Source of the DNA: an uncultured Monoglobus sp.
GTDB taxonomy: Bacteria; Bacillota; Clostridia; Monoglobales; Monoglobaceae
Direction of reading: 5' to 3'
DNA length: 64,000 nt
Assembly (NCBI GenBank): GCA_947628795.1
Contig: CANRBF010000002.1
Location: 62,001-126,000 of the forward strand
Shown in pieces: positions 26,101 to 33,702 of this stretch (positions are counted from its first letter, which is position 1; every line of letters starts with the position of its first letter). The notes under the pieces are model-generated. The model was given only the letters and a program-made list of their open reading frames with translations. It did not search any database and was not told the origin of the DNA. A program made the translations under genes and the position numbers.

Positions 26101-26356
26101 TCTCAGCGTGTTCTTTGCCGCGCGTCGCGCAATAGACATAGCGGAGGATTCATGCGAAGATATAGATTCATGGCGAAAATCGATTTTGTCTAATCTGGCG
26201 TATGATATAAGCGGCTACACAGAGCTTCAAAAAAATAAGCTAATCGGCCTTTTGCTTTATCCGCTGCGTGACAGCGAATACGATAAGATATTCATTTATA
26301 TATCTGATTTGTGCCGTGAAGCACCGATTGAGGATACAAAAGGAGTTGTGAAATAA
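23174..26356 (+). CDS. HerA/DUF87-type P-loop ATPase with Ser/Thr-rich insert
   Basis: 1060 residues. An N-terminal domain of about 235 residues is followed by a Ser/Thr-rich region (about 236-358) that encloses a hydrophobic Gly-rich segment (about 280-313). The HerA/FtsK-like motor has Walker A TGSTGSGKSNT (K554) and Walker B ITVLEEAHN (E779, E780), and a downstream IILRLPDYGDR block. A C-terminal helical extension of about 170 residues ends the protein. TTG 23174 sits 7 bases after AGGAGG. Members of this motor family pump DNA or protein and often accompany nucleases in defence loci or toxin systems. Substrate not known. Confidence 0.75.
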   Translation: MSNNNSLDIRDSAALESATEKMNMVITKNYLAELSDYDVLQIDDEILQKDIIKSMRLYKLDKFVYQKDESVIDKLGTALNVAFTNGMTVITIMDSNGEKTDFYIGAVNRSEEDGSVAGETLEGAFNGNFPGSYLSNIDAENIERIIKNSITGDTSGKVVSSVSAIPSLRKKNRDEIKAYTQGVENMIDALSGKKYTAIMIADPIQPDELDRIELGYEMLYTQLSPYAKSAYSYNESKTTGTSHSDTTSITKSINQSVSYSNSTSVNSGWSTSKSDTKSTSADALKVLGAAIGMIPNPITNIVGGIISIAGSMGFSKSHTTSESESGGTSEQHGTTDTKGTNLGSSKSATDTNMNSDQSGRSLTITSINKTVQDLLGKIDEHLARIKSCRVYGAFNSSTYVISDDTQTNGIVSANYKALIHGESSSMQASYVNTWDERGKPAEVKELKKYLSKFTHPIFLKPNNTDLYLSACSVVTGQELAVQTALPKKSVNGISVVETAPFGRNIYRLSDAAHKRSANMGRIYHMGKVSGDRVKLDLDSLASHTFVTGSTGSGKSNTVYKILNEAVERSDVKFLVVEPAKGEYKDVFGGREDVCVYGTNPNISRLLRINPFSFAKGIHILEHLDRLIEIFSVCWPMYAAMPAVLKKAVERAYEVCGWDLMTSENKIDNTLYPTFKDVLNEIYNVVNESSYSSDSKSDYIGSLATRVESLTNGFYKMIFTNNSVSDVELFNKNVIIDLSRIGSQETKSFIMGLMVMKLQEYHMSCGTEGNSELKHITVLEEAHNLLKRTSTEQSSEGSNILGKSVEMIANAIAEMRTYGEGFIIADQSPGLMDMSVIRNTNTKIILRLPDYGDRTLVGKAIGLNEQQIVELSKLPKGVAAVYQNDWIEAVLCQVDKCEENKPFEKCGEEELYKDDKDVEAELLDLIMTNEIFDGDLAELRKIRESVMNSNIPGVVKYNFSAYLKNHRKNRRKYLLNLLSVFFAARRAIDIAEDSCEDIDSWRKSILSNLAYDISGYTELQKNKLIGLLLYPLRDSEYDKIFIYISDLCREAPIEDTKGVVK

Positions 26357-26358
26357 AC

Positions 26359-26802
26359 TTGGAAAAACTACATGATGTGAATGAGGTTAAAAGCACTCAT
26401 AAAAATAGAATAGAAAAAATAAACAAGACACTTCCCGAAACGAAAACAACTCACCAGGAAGCTGAAAAGTCTTTAAATAACAGAATCCCCGAAACATATA
26501 AACGTCCGACGAATTTTAGAAAAGGGCTTCGCGATGAGGTTTGGGATAACGCAAAAGACAAACACGGCAGAGTCAGAGATCCTGTTAGCGGAAGATATAT
26601 GTCAAAAAATAAACAGTGGGATATGGGACATAAGCCGGGATATGAGTTTAAAAAGCATCAGGAGAGCGCCGCGCGCAGAGGAATAAGCAGAACTGAGTTT
26701 TTAAACGAGTATAATGATCCTAATAAATTCAGACCCGAATTGCCAAGTTCGAACAGAAGCCATAAAGGTGAAGACAAAACAAATTTATATTTTGGAGATT
26801 AA
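26359..26802 (+). CDS. GH-E family (HNH/Endo VII-like) nuclease, toxin-type
   Basis: 147 residues. The C-terminal two-thirds matches the GH-E nuclease toxins of the HNH/Endo VII superfamily: DPVSGRYM, then WDMGHKPGYEF with G90, H91 and E96, GISRTEFLNEYNDPNKFRPE, and NRSHKGE at 132-138. The first 55 residues are charged and helical with no signal peptide, WXG or LXG region. TTG start two bases after the ATPase stop. It is normally the C-terminal effector of polymorphic toxins; here it stands alone beside its immunity gene. Predicted to cut DNA or RNA. Confidence 0.75.
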   Translation: MEKLHDVNEVKSTHKNRIEKINKTLPETKTTHQEAEKSLNNRIPETYKRPTNFRKGLRDEVWDNAKDKHGRVRDPVSGRYMSKNKQWDMGHKPGYEFKKHQESAARRGISRTEFLNEYNDPNKFRPELPSSNRSHKGEDKTNLYFGD

Positions 26803-26817
26803 AAGAGGTGTTTTAAC

Positions 26818-27378
26818 ATGAATAAGAAAAGTATTGCGAACTATGCGTTGAGTTTTATAGGCGGCAAGCCTAAGGTTTTTGAGTATCATAACGGGGACAA
26901 ATCAAAATCAATTGACATAATGACATCTATAAACAGCCGTTACTCGGACAGTATTGTTGTGTCTACAATAGGCTTGTGTGATACAGATATAAGCCTGAAT
27001 ATTGATGATAAGCCATTGAGAGTGGAACTCATATCAATAGCTGACAGCGATTTTGAGAATCTTGAAAATGCTGTTGCGGAAGCGGCATTTTACATAATGG
27101 ATGAAAAATCTGCCTATCCCGGATTTATAATTGAAAATGTTTACAAAAATTATATTGAAGACGCAACGACAAAACATGCGGTTTTGTTGACTCCCCCATA
27201 TTGGGATGATTATAAATCAATGGATTGCGGTGACTGCGTTGTTGCGTGGCTGTATCTGCTTCCCGTAACGGATAATGAGGTCGAATATATTATTAATAAC
27301 GGTATTATTGAATTTGAAAATTTGATGGACCAAAAGGGTATAGACACATTGGATTTTGGAAGAGATTCTGCCGTATAG
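26818..27378 (+). CDS. SUFU-domain immunity protein
   Basis: 186 residues resembling the suppressor-of-fused (SUFU) domain used as immunity protein in polymorphic toxin loci: HAVLLTPPYWDDY, VVAWLYLLPVTDNEVEYI and NNGIIEFENL are typical blocks. It has no signal peptide or TM segment, so it is cytosolic. ATG 26818 with a GAGGTG ribosome site, 15 bases after the nuclease gene, in the order toxin then immunity. It presumably binds and blocks the GH-E nuclease. Last gene of the operon. Confidence 0.75.
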   Translation: MNKKSIANYALSFIGGKPKVFEYHNGDKSKSIDIMTSINSRYSDSIVVSTIGLCDTDISLNIDDKPLRVELISIADSDFENLENAVAEAAFYIMDEKSAYPGFIIENVYKNYIEDATTKHAVLLTPPYWDDYKSMDCGDCVVAWLYLLPVTDNEVEYIINNGIIEFENLMDQKGIDTLDFGRDSAV

Positions 27379-27446
27379 TTTAAGTTACAGCGAACATTTT
27401 GGAATACGGCGCAGAGATAGTGATTTTATTGGAATAATTACGGTTA

Positions 27447-27475
27447 TTGACAATTTATTAAAATCCTGCTATAAT
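27447..27475 (+). promoter_or_regulatory. Consensus promoter of proB
   Basis: TTGACA (27447-27452), 17 bases, TATAAT (27470-27475), a perfect match to the main sigma-factor consensus, about 45 bases before the proB ATG. It marks the right end of the accessory operon. Confidence 0.85.
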
Positions 27476-27520
27476 GGTTTGGCTCAATCAAATGTTATTA
27501 AACGGAGGATTTTATACATA

Positions 27521-28294
27521 ATGAAGAAAAAACGGTTTGTTATAAAAGTCGGAACTTCGAGCCTGACGCACAAAAACGGCAAGCTTGATCTTGAGCGGAT
27601 CGAAAAGTTGGTTAGAGTTATAGCCAACGTTAAGAATTCCGGACACGAAGTTATTTTGGTATCGAGCGGAGCTATCGGTGCGGGAATGGGCGTCGTAGGT
27701 CTTGAGGAAAGACCCGCGTCCACCAAAGAAAAGCAGGCGCTTGCGGCGATAGGGCAGGTTGGTCTGCTGGCGATATACGATAAGTTTTTTAAGGAATACG
27801 GCTATAACACCGGCCAGGTGCTGCTGACGAAGTTTATTCTGGACGAGGAAACCAGATACAACAGCGCGCGCCGAGCGTTTGACTCGATGATAAAATACGG
27901 GGTTGTGCCGATCGTAAACGAGAACGACGTTATTTCAACTTATGAGATAGAGTTCGGCGACAATGATACCTTGTCGGCGTATGTGGCGGAGTTGGTTCGC
28001 GCCGACCTTTTGATCGTGCTTTCGGATATCGACGGATTTTACGACGCCGATCCGCGGCAAAATAAATCCGCCAAAATTATACCGATCGTCAAAAAAATCA
28101 GCGATGAGATCAAGTCGTTCGCGGGAGCCGAGGGCAGCTCGCGCGGAACCGGCGGAATGAAAACCAAGCTCAAAGCAGCGGACTACGCAACAAGGCACGG
28201 TATTGACATGGTTCTCACCAACGGAAATTCGCCCGAGAATATCTATAAGATTATTAAAGGCGAAAGCATCGGAACACTGTTTAAACGCAAATAA
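27521..28294 (+). CDS. proB: Glutamate 5-kinase, without PUA domain
   Basis: First step of proline synthesis: phosphorylates glutamate. 257 residues of the amino-acid kinase fold with VIKVGTSSLT, LVSSGAIGAGM, PIVNENDVI, FGDNDTLSAYVA and the GTGGMKTKLKAA block. It lacks the C-terminal PUA domain found in the longer ProB type, as in some Firmicutes. ATG 27521 after GGAGG is used; the frame extends 55 codons upstream over the promoter, which is not coding. No proA is in the window, but proC is at 31.4-32.2 kb on the other strand. Confidence 0.95.
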   Translation: MKKKRFVIKVGTSSLTHKNGKLDLERIEKLVRVIANVKNSGHEVILVSSGAIGAGMGVVGLEERPASTKEKQALAAIGQVGLLAIYDKFFKEYGYNTGQVLLTKFILDEETRYNSARRAFDSMIKYGVVPIVNENDVISTYEIEFGDNDTLSAYVAELVRADLLIVLSDIDGFYDADPRQNKSAKIIPIVKKISDEIKSFAGAEGSSRGTGGMKTKLKAADYATRHGIDMVLTNGNSPENIYKIIKGESIGTLFKRK

Positions 28295-28373
28295 TTTAAA
28301 ATTTTCATAAAAAGGGAACTTTATTAATATTTTTATCGTCTAACATAATATACGGATTACAGGCGGTGATTAT

Positions 28374-30239
28374 ATGAAAACAAAAAGTTCCCGTTTTAAA
28401 TTTTTGCTGTTTTTGGCGCTGTTGCTCGTTCTTTCCATAGCAGCTGTTCTTATATGCGGAGATATATGCCGAGGCGAAAAGCCCGGCGATCCATTCTCGG
28501 GTACATACAGCCCGACAGATTTTCCGGTTTATCTTGACGGAAACAGAATTCAGGCTTATTATTGTGATGGCAGGATCTTGATCTCGCTTGACGATCTAAC
28601 TCGATACGGCTTTGAGATGAATTATGACCCGGGGAATAATATAATTAATCTTATAACAACATCGGATATAGTCGGCAGCCCCGAACCGAGTATGATCGCA
28701 ATATCAAGCTATACGGCCGGGTCCTGTTCGCTTGATACCCGCGTAAACGGTGTAAAAATCAGCGCTTACGCTTTGGATAATTATGCCTGCGTCAGCGTTG
28801 ACGATCTGGTCGCACTAATCGATGATTACAACGTTTGGTGGGGCTGGTCGGACTACAATATGAATGGCGGATATGACGCAGAAAACAATTGCTTTAATAT
28901 AAACGTGTTTCGTCCAAAAGTTTGGGATTGGGCGGCGCTGCTTCATGATATGGAATCAAGGGTCGACAAAACAGAGCTTGAGATATACACCGAGGCACCT
29001 CCTGACGAGGCGGAATATTTCGGAGCGAGACTTGAACCGAGAGCGGGAATATACGCCGGGATCGTTAGCGACGGAAACGGGGATCCAGAAATCGGAAAGC
29101 CACCGGTATTTGACCACGACTTCGGAATATACTCGTCGTATGTCGAGTTTGACGATTTCCAAAAAACTCTCAATAAGCCAAGCAGCTATATTATACCCGA
29201 AAAAGACGCGGTCAGCCAGGTGCCGTGGAACATAAAGGATATAAATCTCGCGCTTGATCACGAAAATGACGGATACATCAAAGAGACACTTGACAATCTG
29301 AGTATGCTCGGAAAACCGACGATCATCAGGTTTGGCGGCGAGATGAATATCGGGTATTTGGGCGACTCGCCGTCGGCCTATGTCAAGGCGTTCAGGAAAA
29401 TTTCCGATATTGTTCACAGATACCCGAATTTCGCGGTTATGTGGTCGCCGAACGACAGCGGCTCCCTCGACAGGCCGTTTTGGTATTACTATCCCGGCGA
29501 CGAGTATGTTGATTGGGTCGGCGTCTCCTCTTTTTCAAAAAAAGATTTTTTCAGCAGCCTTGATATAAAGGACGGCTCGGAGGTCGTCACATCCCGCGAA
29601 TCACAGATTTATTTTACTCTAGGTGATTTCGGATTCGCAACAAACTCGCTCAAGTACATCACGGATTTTATGGCGGAATACAATATAAAAAAGCCGCTCG
29701 CGATAAGCGAGGGCGGAGTTGTGTCCCGACTTTCCTATACCGATGAGAATATCGACCGCTGGGGAGAGACGAGAATACGCAATATGTATTGGTACACCGC
29801 GATGAGATATCCGCAGCTCAAGAGCATTGTGTATTTCAATCATGACATGGCGTCCGAGGTTATCGGGTTTGATCTGAGCTTTAAACCGAATTATGTCAAG
29901 ATAATGGATGAGGCGTTTTCAAACGGTCAGTATCTAATGAGCAAGGACGCGTCTCCGAGATTTGTGTTTAAGCCCGTTCGCGGCAGGAAGTTCAGCGGCG
30001 GAAGCATACCGATATACGGATACGTTTATCAACCGGAGCAGTATACCGAGCGCGTGAATTATTATATTGACGGCTCGCTTATTGACACAAAAACCGAGAC
30101 CCCGTACAAAGCGTCGATTGATACGGCTCAGCTCACCGACGGAACGCATATTCTCGACATGGAGGCTGTCGGCGAAAAATCGACCGATCATCTCGCGTAC
30201 ACGATTGAAAAAAATAACGGCGTAATAACAATATATTAA
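28374..30239 (+). CDS. Secreted/membrane-anchored GH26-like glycoside hydrolase
   Basis: 621 residues. A TM or uncleaved signal (about 8-31) is followed by two copies of a small domain like the N-terminal copper amine oxidase-like repeat (VYLDGNRIQAYYCDGRILIS, about 48-105, and a second to about 175). The central domain looks like GH26 mannanases: IRFGGEMN with E323 as candidate acid/base, WSPNDSG, YYPGDEYVDWVGVSSF, and AISEGG with E446 as candidate nucleophile. An Ig-like C-terminal domain (VNYYIDGSLIDTKTETPYKA) ends it. Likely acts on a beta-mannan or a cell-wall glycan outside the cell. Confidence 0.75.
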   Translation: MKTKSSRFKFLLFLALLLVLSIAAVLICGDICRGEKPGDPFSGTYSPTDFPVYLDGNRIQAYYCDGRILISLDDLTRYGFEMNYDPGNNIINLITTSDIVGSPEPSMIAISSYTAGSCSLDTRVNGVKISAYALDNYACVSVDDLVALIDDYNVWWGWSDYNMNGGYDAENNCFNINVFRPKVWDWAALLHDMESRVDKTELEIYTEAPPDEAEYFGARLEPRAGIYAGIVSDGNGDPEIGKPPVFDHDFGIYSSYVEFDDFQKTLNKPSSYIIPEKDAVSQVPWNIKDINLALDHENDGYIKETLDNLSMLGKPTIIRFGGEMNIGYLGDSPSAYVKAFRKISDIVHRYPNFAVMWSPNDSGSLDRPFWYYYPGDEYVDWVGVSSFSKKDFFSSLDIKDGSEVVTSRESQIYFTLGDFGFATNSLKYITDFMAEYNIKKPLAISEGGVVSRLSYTDENIDRWGETRIRNMYWYTAMRYPQLKSIVYFNHDMASEVIGFDLSFKPNYVKIMDEAFSNGQYLMSKDASPRFVFKPVRGRKFSGGSIPIYGYVYQPEQYTERVNYYIDGSLIDTKTETPYKASIDTAQLTDGTHILDMEAVGEKSTDHLAYTIEKNNGVITIY

Positions 30240-30240
30240 A

Positions 30241-31371
30241 TCAAGTCAAATTGTAAATATCGTCAAATATCAGCTCTCTGTCCCAAATTTTAAGGGCGGA
30301 GGGCAGATTTTTTATACTGTTTCTGTTTTTGGCGAGAGGCAGCGCGGAAGTTTTTTTTGCGCGGTGAAGCAGCTCACGTCCCGTGTCGTTAAAGTCGAGT
30401 ATCTTTATATACTGCGGAGGCGTCGCGGCGTCTTTTTTTGTTATGTCCAAAAAGGCTGACAGCACGATCCGTCTGATCCTGCTGTGAGCGTAGCGCTTGG
30501 ATTTGATATTTTCGCAAAGCTCGAAAAAGCTGTGAGAACCGCGCGCGGCGGATATAAGCTTGTTTTCAAGACCCTCGCCGATATCGGAAATATCTTTTAA
30601 TTTTTTCGGATCAGACAGCATAATTTTGGATATGATGGCGGCGCTCAGATTTTCTATATCATGGATTTCCGCGTTTTCATAAAGCCTGCTTAAATTCTGA
30701 GGCACAGCGTCATACGCCTCGTTATCACCATAATACAGGGCTTCTCTGATCGCGGTGGCCGATGATATTGAGCCGATTATTTTATTCTCATTATGCTCGG
30801 AAAAAACACGTTTAACCACAACAGGCTCGATTTCGCTTTCGAATCTGAGCAGCGATTTTATATACTCGACGGCCAAAATATTGTTCGGTTCGGCTATAAC
30901 ATCAGCGGCGGACTTGCCGAGCATTCGCTCAACCGCCACGGCACGCGCGGTGAAAAACGGTTTTCCGAAATCCAGCTCGGATCTCAGCGCGTCTTTAAAT
31001 CGAGCGGGCTCAAACGCCAAAATTTCCGCAATTTTGGTAAGCAGCGCGGCGTCGGCGCACTCGGCGCCGAACGCGAGAGAGTCGATTATTCCCGACTCGG
31101 ATAATATATACACCGCGTTCCGCGCGAAAACCTCGGCCGTTTGCATCGCGTGATGAGCGGGTAGTTCAAGCACAAGGTCGGCGCCACATTTCAGTGCGGC
31201 TCTTGTCCTGATATTTTTATCAAAAATCGCTATATCACCGCGCTGAGTATAATTTCCGCTCATAAGGCATACGACAGCGTCAAAGCCGTAATTTTGCCTT
31301 AAAATATCAATTTGATATTTGTGTCCGTTGTGAAACGGATTGTACTCGCAGATTATGCCGCAGACTTTCAT
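30241..31371 (-). CDS. tmcAL: tRNA(Met) cytidine acetate ligase (YlbM/TmcAL)
   Basis: Makes N4-acetylcytidine at the wobble base of elongator tRNA-Met from acetate and ATP. 376 residues; nucleotidyltransferase motif ICEYNPFHNGHKYQI with the HNGH box at the N-terminus, and CLMSGNYTQRGDIAIFDK, typical of the family. GGAGG precedes ATG 31371. It is last in the minus-strand run aminotransferase-purB-proC-tmcAL and ends 1 base from the stop of the convergent hydrolase gene. Confidence 0.92.
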   Translation of the reverse strand: MKVCGIICEYNPFHNGHKYQIDILRQNYGFDAVVCLMSGNYTQRGDIAIFDKNIRTRAALKCGADLVLELPAHHAMQTAEVFARNAVYILSESGIIDSLAFGAECADAALLTKIAEILAFEPARFKDALRSELDFGKPFFTARAVAVERMLGKSAADVIAEPNNILAVEYIKSLLRFESEIEPVVVKRVFSEHNENKIIGSISSATAIREALYYGDNEAYDAVPQNLSRLYENAEIHDIENLSAAIISKIMLSDPKKLKDISDIGEGLENKLISAARGSHSFFELCENIKSKRYAHSRIRRIVLSAFLDITKKDAATPPQYIKILDFNDTGRELLHRAKKTSALPLAKNRNSIKNLPSALKIWDRELIFDDIYNLT

Positions 31372-31387
31372 AAAAATTCCTCCGAAT

Positions 31388-31412
31388 TAAAACGGGCGGC
31401 TTAACACCGCCC
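31388..31412 (-). terminator. Hairpin after proC
   Basis: On the minus strand GGGCGG (31412-31407), a 7-base loop, CCGCCC (31399-31394), then GTTTTAA. Stem of 6 G-C pairs with a short T tract; it could be an attenuating terminator between proC and tmcAL. Confidence 0.5.
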
Positions 31413-31435
31413 AAATTAAGGTTAATACAAACCGA

Positions 31436-32224
31436 TCACATATTGTTCGCTTTATCAACGCACGCGTCGACAGCGCCCTGAACTGATGTTCTGAAACCCG
31501 AGCGCTCGAGCTCGCAGACCGCGGCGATCGTTGTGCCGCCGGGACTGCACACGTTGTCCTTGAGCTGCTCGGGATGAATGCCCGTTTCGAGCACCATCTT
31601 CGCGCTGCCCTCGACCGCCTTGGCCGCAAGCTTTAGCGCAAGCGCCTTCGGTATACCATATTTAACGCCCGCGTCAGCCATAGCGTCGATCAGCATATAA
31701 ATATACGCCGGGCTGCTGCTGTGAAGCGCTATCGCGGGATTCATATATTTTTCATCAAGAATAACCGTTTCGCCTATTCCTTTGAGAAGAGCATCTATTT
31801 GTTCAAGCTCGTCTCGCGAAATATTTTTGTTCGGCGTTATGACCGTCATGCCGCAGCCGACAAGCGCCGGAGTGTTCGGCATGGTACGTATTATTTTTTT
31901 GTCGGCTCCGATGCCCGATTCAAGCTTTTTCAGGCTGATTCCCGCGGCTATCGAGATATATACCTTTCCGTCAACGCCTTTGAGCTCGTTAAGTATTATC
32001 GGCATAACATTGGGCTTGACTGCCAGCACAACAATGTCCGCCGATGATTCGACATCGGAAGCGGAGGAGGCGGGAGAAATTCCCAAAGTTCCTGCCATAT
32101 TGTCAAGCTTTTCGGCGTCGGTATCGAACACGATTATATTTTCGGCGGCTGCTTTGCCGGATGAGATAAATCCGTTTATCAGCGCGGACGCCATGTTTCC
32201 GCCGCCTATAAATCCTATTTTCAT
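31436..32224 (-). CDS. proC: Pyrroline-5-carboxylate reductase
   Basis: Last step of proline synthesis, NAD(P)H-dependent. 262 residues: Rossmann start MKIGFIGGGNMASALING, then VVLAVKPNVM, IRTMPNTPALVGCGMT, and the C-terminal dimer signature QLKDNVCSPGGTTIAAVCELE. ATG with GGAG upstream. It sits between purB and tmcAL on the minus strand; proB is 4 kb away on the other strand, so the proline genes are split. Confidence 0.96.
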   Translation of the reverse strand: MKIGFIGGGNMASALINGFISSGKAAAENIIVFDTDAEKLDNMAGTLGISPASSASDVESSADIVVLAVKPNVMPIILNELKGVDGKVYISIAAGISLKKLESGIGADKKIIRTMPNTPALVGCGMTVITPNKNISRDELEQIDALLKGIGETVILDEKYMNPAIALHSSSPAYIYMLIDAMADAGVKYGIPKALALKLAAKAVEGSAKMVLETGIHPEQLKDNVCSPGGTTIAAVCELERSGFRTSVQGAVDACVDKANNM

Positions 32225-32249
32225 AAGAACTGCTCCAATCTTTTAAATA

Positions 32250-33677
32250 TTATACGGTAAGCTCGACCTCGTCGGCCGCGTCGCTTCCCGAGAGCGCGGG
32301 ATCGACATATTCCGCGATAAACTCGGTAACCTGACTTTCGCATCTGCCGATATAGTTTTCGGGCTTTAATATGCCCTCGATATCCTCGCGGCTCAGATTA
32401 AAGGCGGGATCCGCGATAATTCTTTCGATTAGATCGTTTTCTCCGCCCTGCTCTTTAACGACTTTTCCGGCTTCCATGGAGTGCTCGCGAATAAGCTCGT
32501 GAAGCTCCTGACGGTCTCCGCCCGCCTTTACAGCGTCCATCAAAATATTCTCGGTTGCCATAAACGGAAGCTCGGACATTATTCTGTTATGGATGACCTT
32601 AGGATATACAACCAATCCCGAAGCCACATTCATATAAATGTTCAGTATCGCGTCAACCGCCAAAAATCCCTCAGCGACGCTGAGACGCTTGTTGGCCGAG
32701 TCGTCAAGCGTGCGCTCGAACCATTGAGTGGAGGAAGTGATCGCGGGATTTACCGCGTCGACCAGCACATAGCGAGCAAGAGAGCATATGCGCTCACTGC
32801 GCATCGGATTGCGCTTATACGCCATTGCCGATGAGCCGATCTGAGATTTTTCAAACGGCTCCTCGATTTCCTTGAGATGTTGAAGCAAGCGAATGTCGTT
32901 CGCGAATTTATAAGCGCTCTGGGCAATATTGCTTAAAACCGACAGCATGTGATAATCAACTTTTCTTGAATATGTCTGGCCGGACACGGGATAAAACTTA
33001 TCATATCCCATTTTTTCGCATATTTTTTTATCGAGCTGCTTAACTTTTTCAATATCACCGTCGAACAGCTCCATAAAACTTGCCTGAGTTCCGGTCGTGC
33101 CTTTGCAGCCGAGCAATGCTTTTCTTGAAAGCTGAAAATCAATATTTTCAAGATCCATCAAAAGTTCCCATATCCAGAGAGTCGCGCGTTTGCCGACCGT
33201 TGTCAGCTGCGCCGCCTGGAAATGCGTGAATCCCAGCGTCGGCATATCCTTATATTTCAAAGCGAAATCGCGCAGCAGCGATATAACTTTGACTACTTTT
33301 CCGCGAATAAGCTCGAGAGCCTCGTTCATAATAATCAAATCGGTATTGTCGCCAACATAGCAAGATGTGGCACCCAGATGAATTATTCCCTTAGCTTTCG
33401 GACATTGAAGGCCGTAAGCGTATACATGCGACATAACGTCATGGCGCACTTCCTTTTCGCGAGCCTCCGCCTCGGCATAGTTAATATTGTCCATGTTGGC
33501 TTTAAGTTCCTCGACCTGCTCGGGCGTGACATTTAAGCCGAGCTCCATTTCCGACTCCGCAAGAGCAACCCACAGCCTGCGCCAGGTTTTGAATTTTTTG
33601 TCGGGTGAGAACAGATACTTCATTTCCGAGCTCGCGTAGCGAGAGCTCAGAGGACTTTCATAAATATTTTTGCTCAT
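32250..33677 (-). CDS. purB: Adenylosuccinate lyase
   Basis: Cleaves SAICAR and adenylosuccinate in purine synthesis. 475 residues of the fumarase/aspartase superfamily. Blocks: KAKGIIHLGATSCYVGDNTD, LGFTHFQAAQLTTVGKRA, and the signature GSSAMAYKRNPMRSE with the catalytic Ser loop. Good ribosome site (AAAGGAAA). Gene order aminotransferase-purB-proC suggests one transcript. Confidence 0.96.
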   Translation of the reverse strand: MSKNIYESPLSSRYASSEMKYLFSPDKKFKTWRRLWVALAESEMELGLNVTPEQVEELKANMDNINYAEAEAREKEVRHDVMSHVYAYGLQCPKAKGIIHLGATSCYVGDNTDLIIMNEALELIRGKVVKVISLLRDFALKYKDMPTLGFTHFQAAQLTTVGKRATLWIWELLMDLENIDFQLSRKALLGCKGTTGTQASFMELFDGDIEKVKQLDKKICEKMGYDKFYPVSGQTYSRKVDYHMLSVLSNIAQSAYKFANDIRLLQHLKEIEEPFEKSQIGSSAMAYKRNPMRSERICSLARYVLVDAVNPAITSSTQWFERTLDDSANKRLSVAEGFLAVDAILNIYMNVASGLVVYPKVIHNRIMSELPFMATENILMDAVKAGGDRQELHELIREHSMEAGKVVKEQGGENDLIERIIADPAFNLSREDIEGILKPENYIGRCESQVTEFIAEYVDPALSGSDAADEVELTV

Positions 33678-33702
33678 AATTTTTCCTTTCCGGGTTCAAT
33701 AT

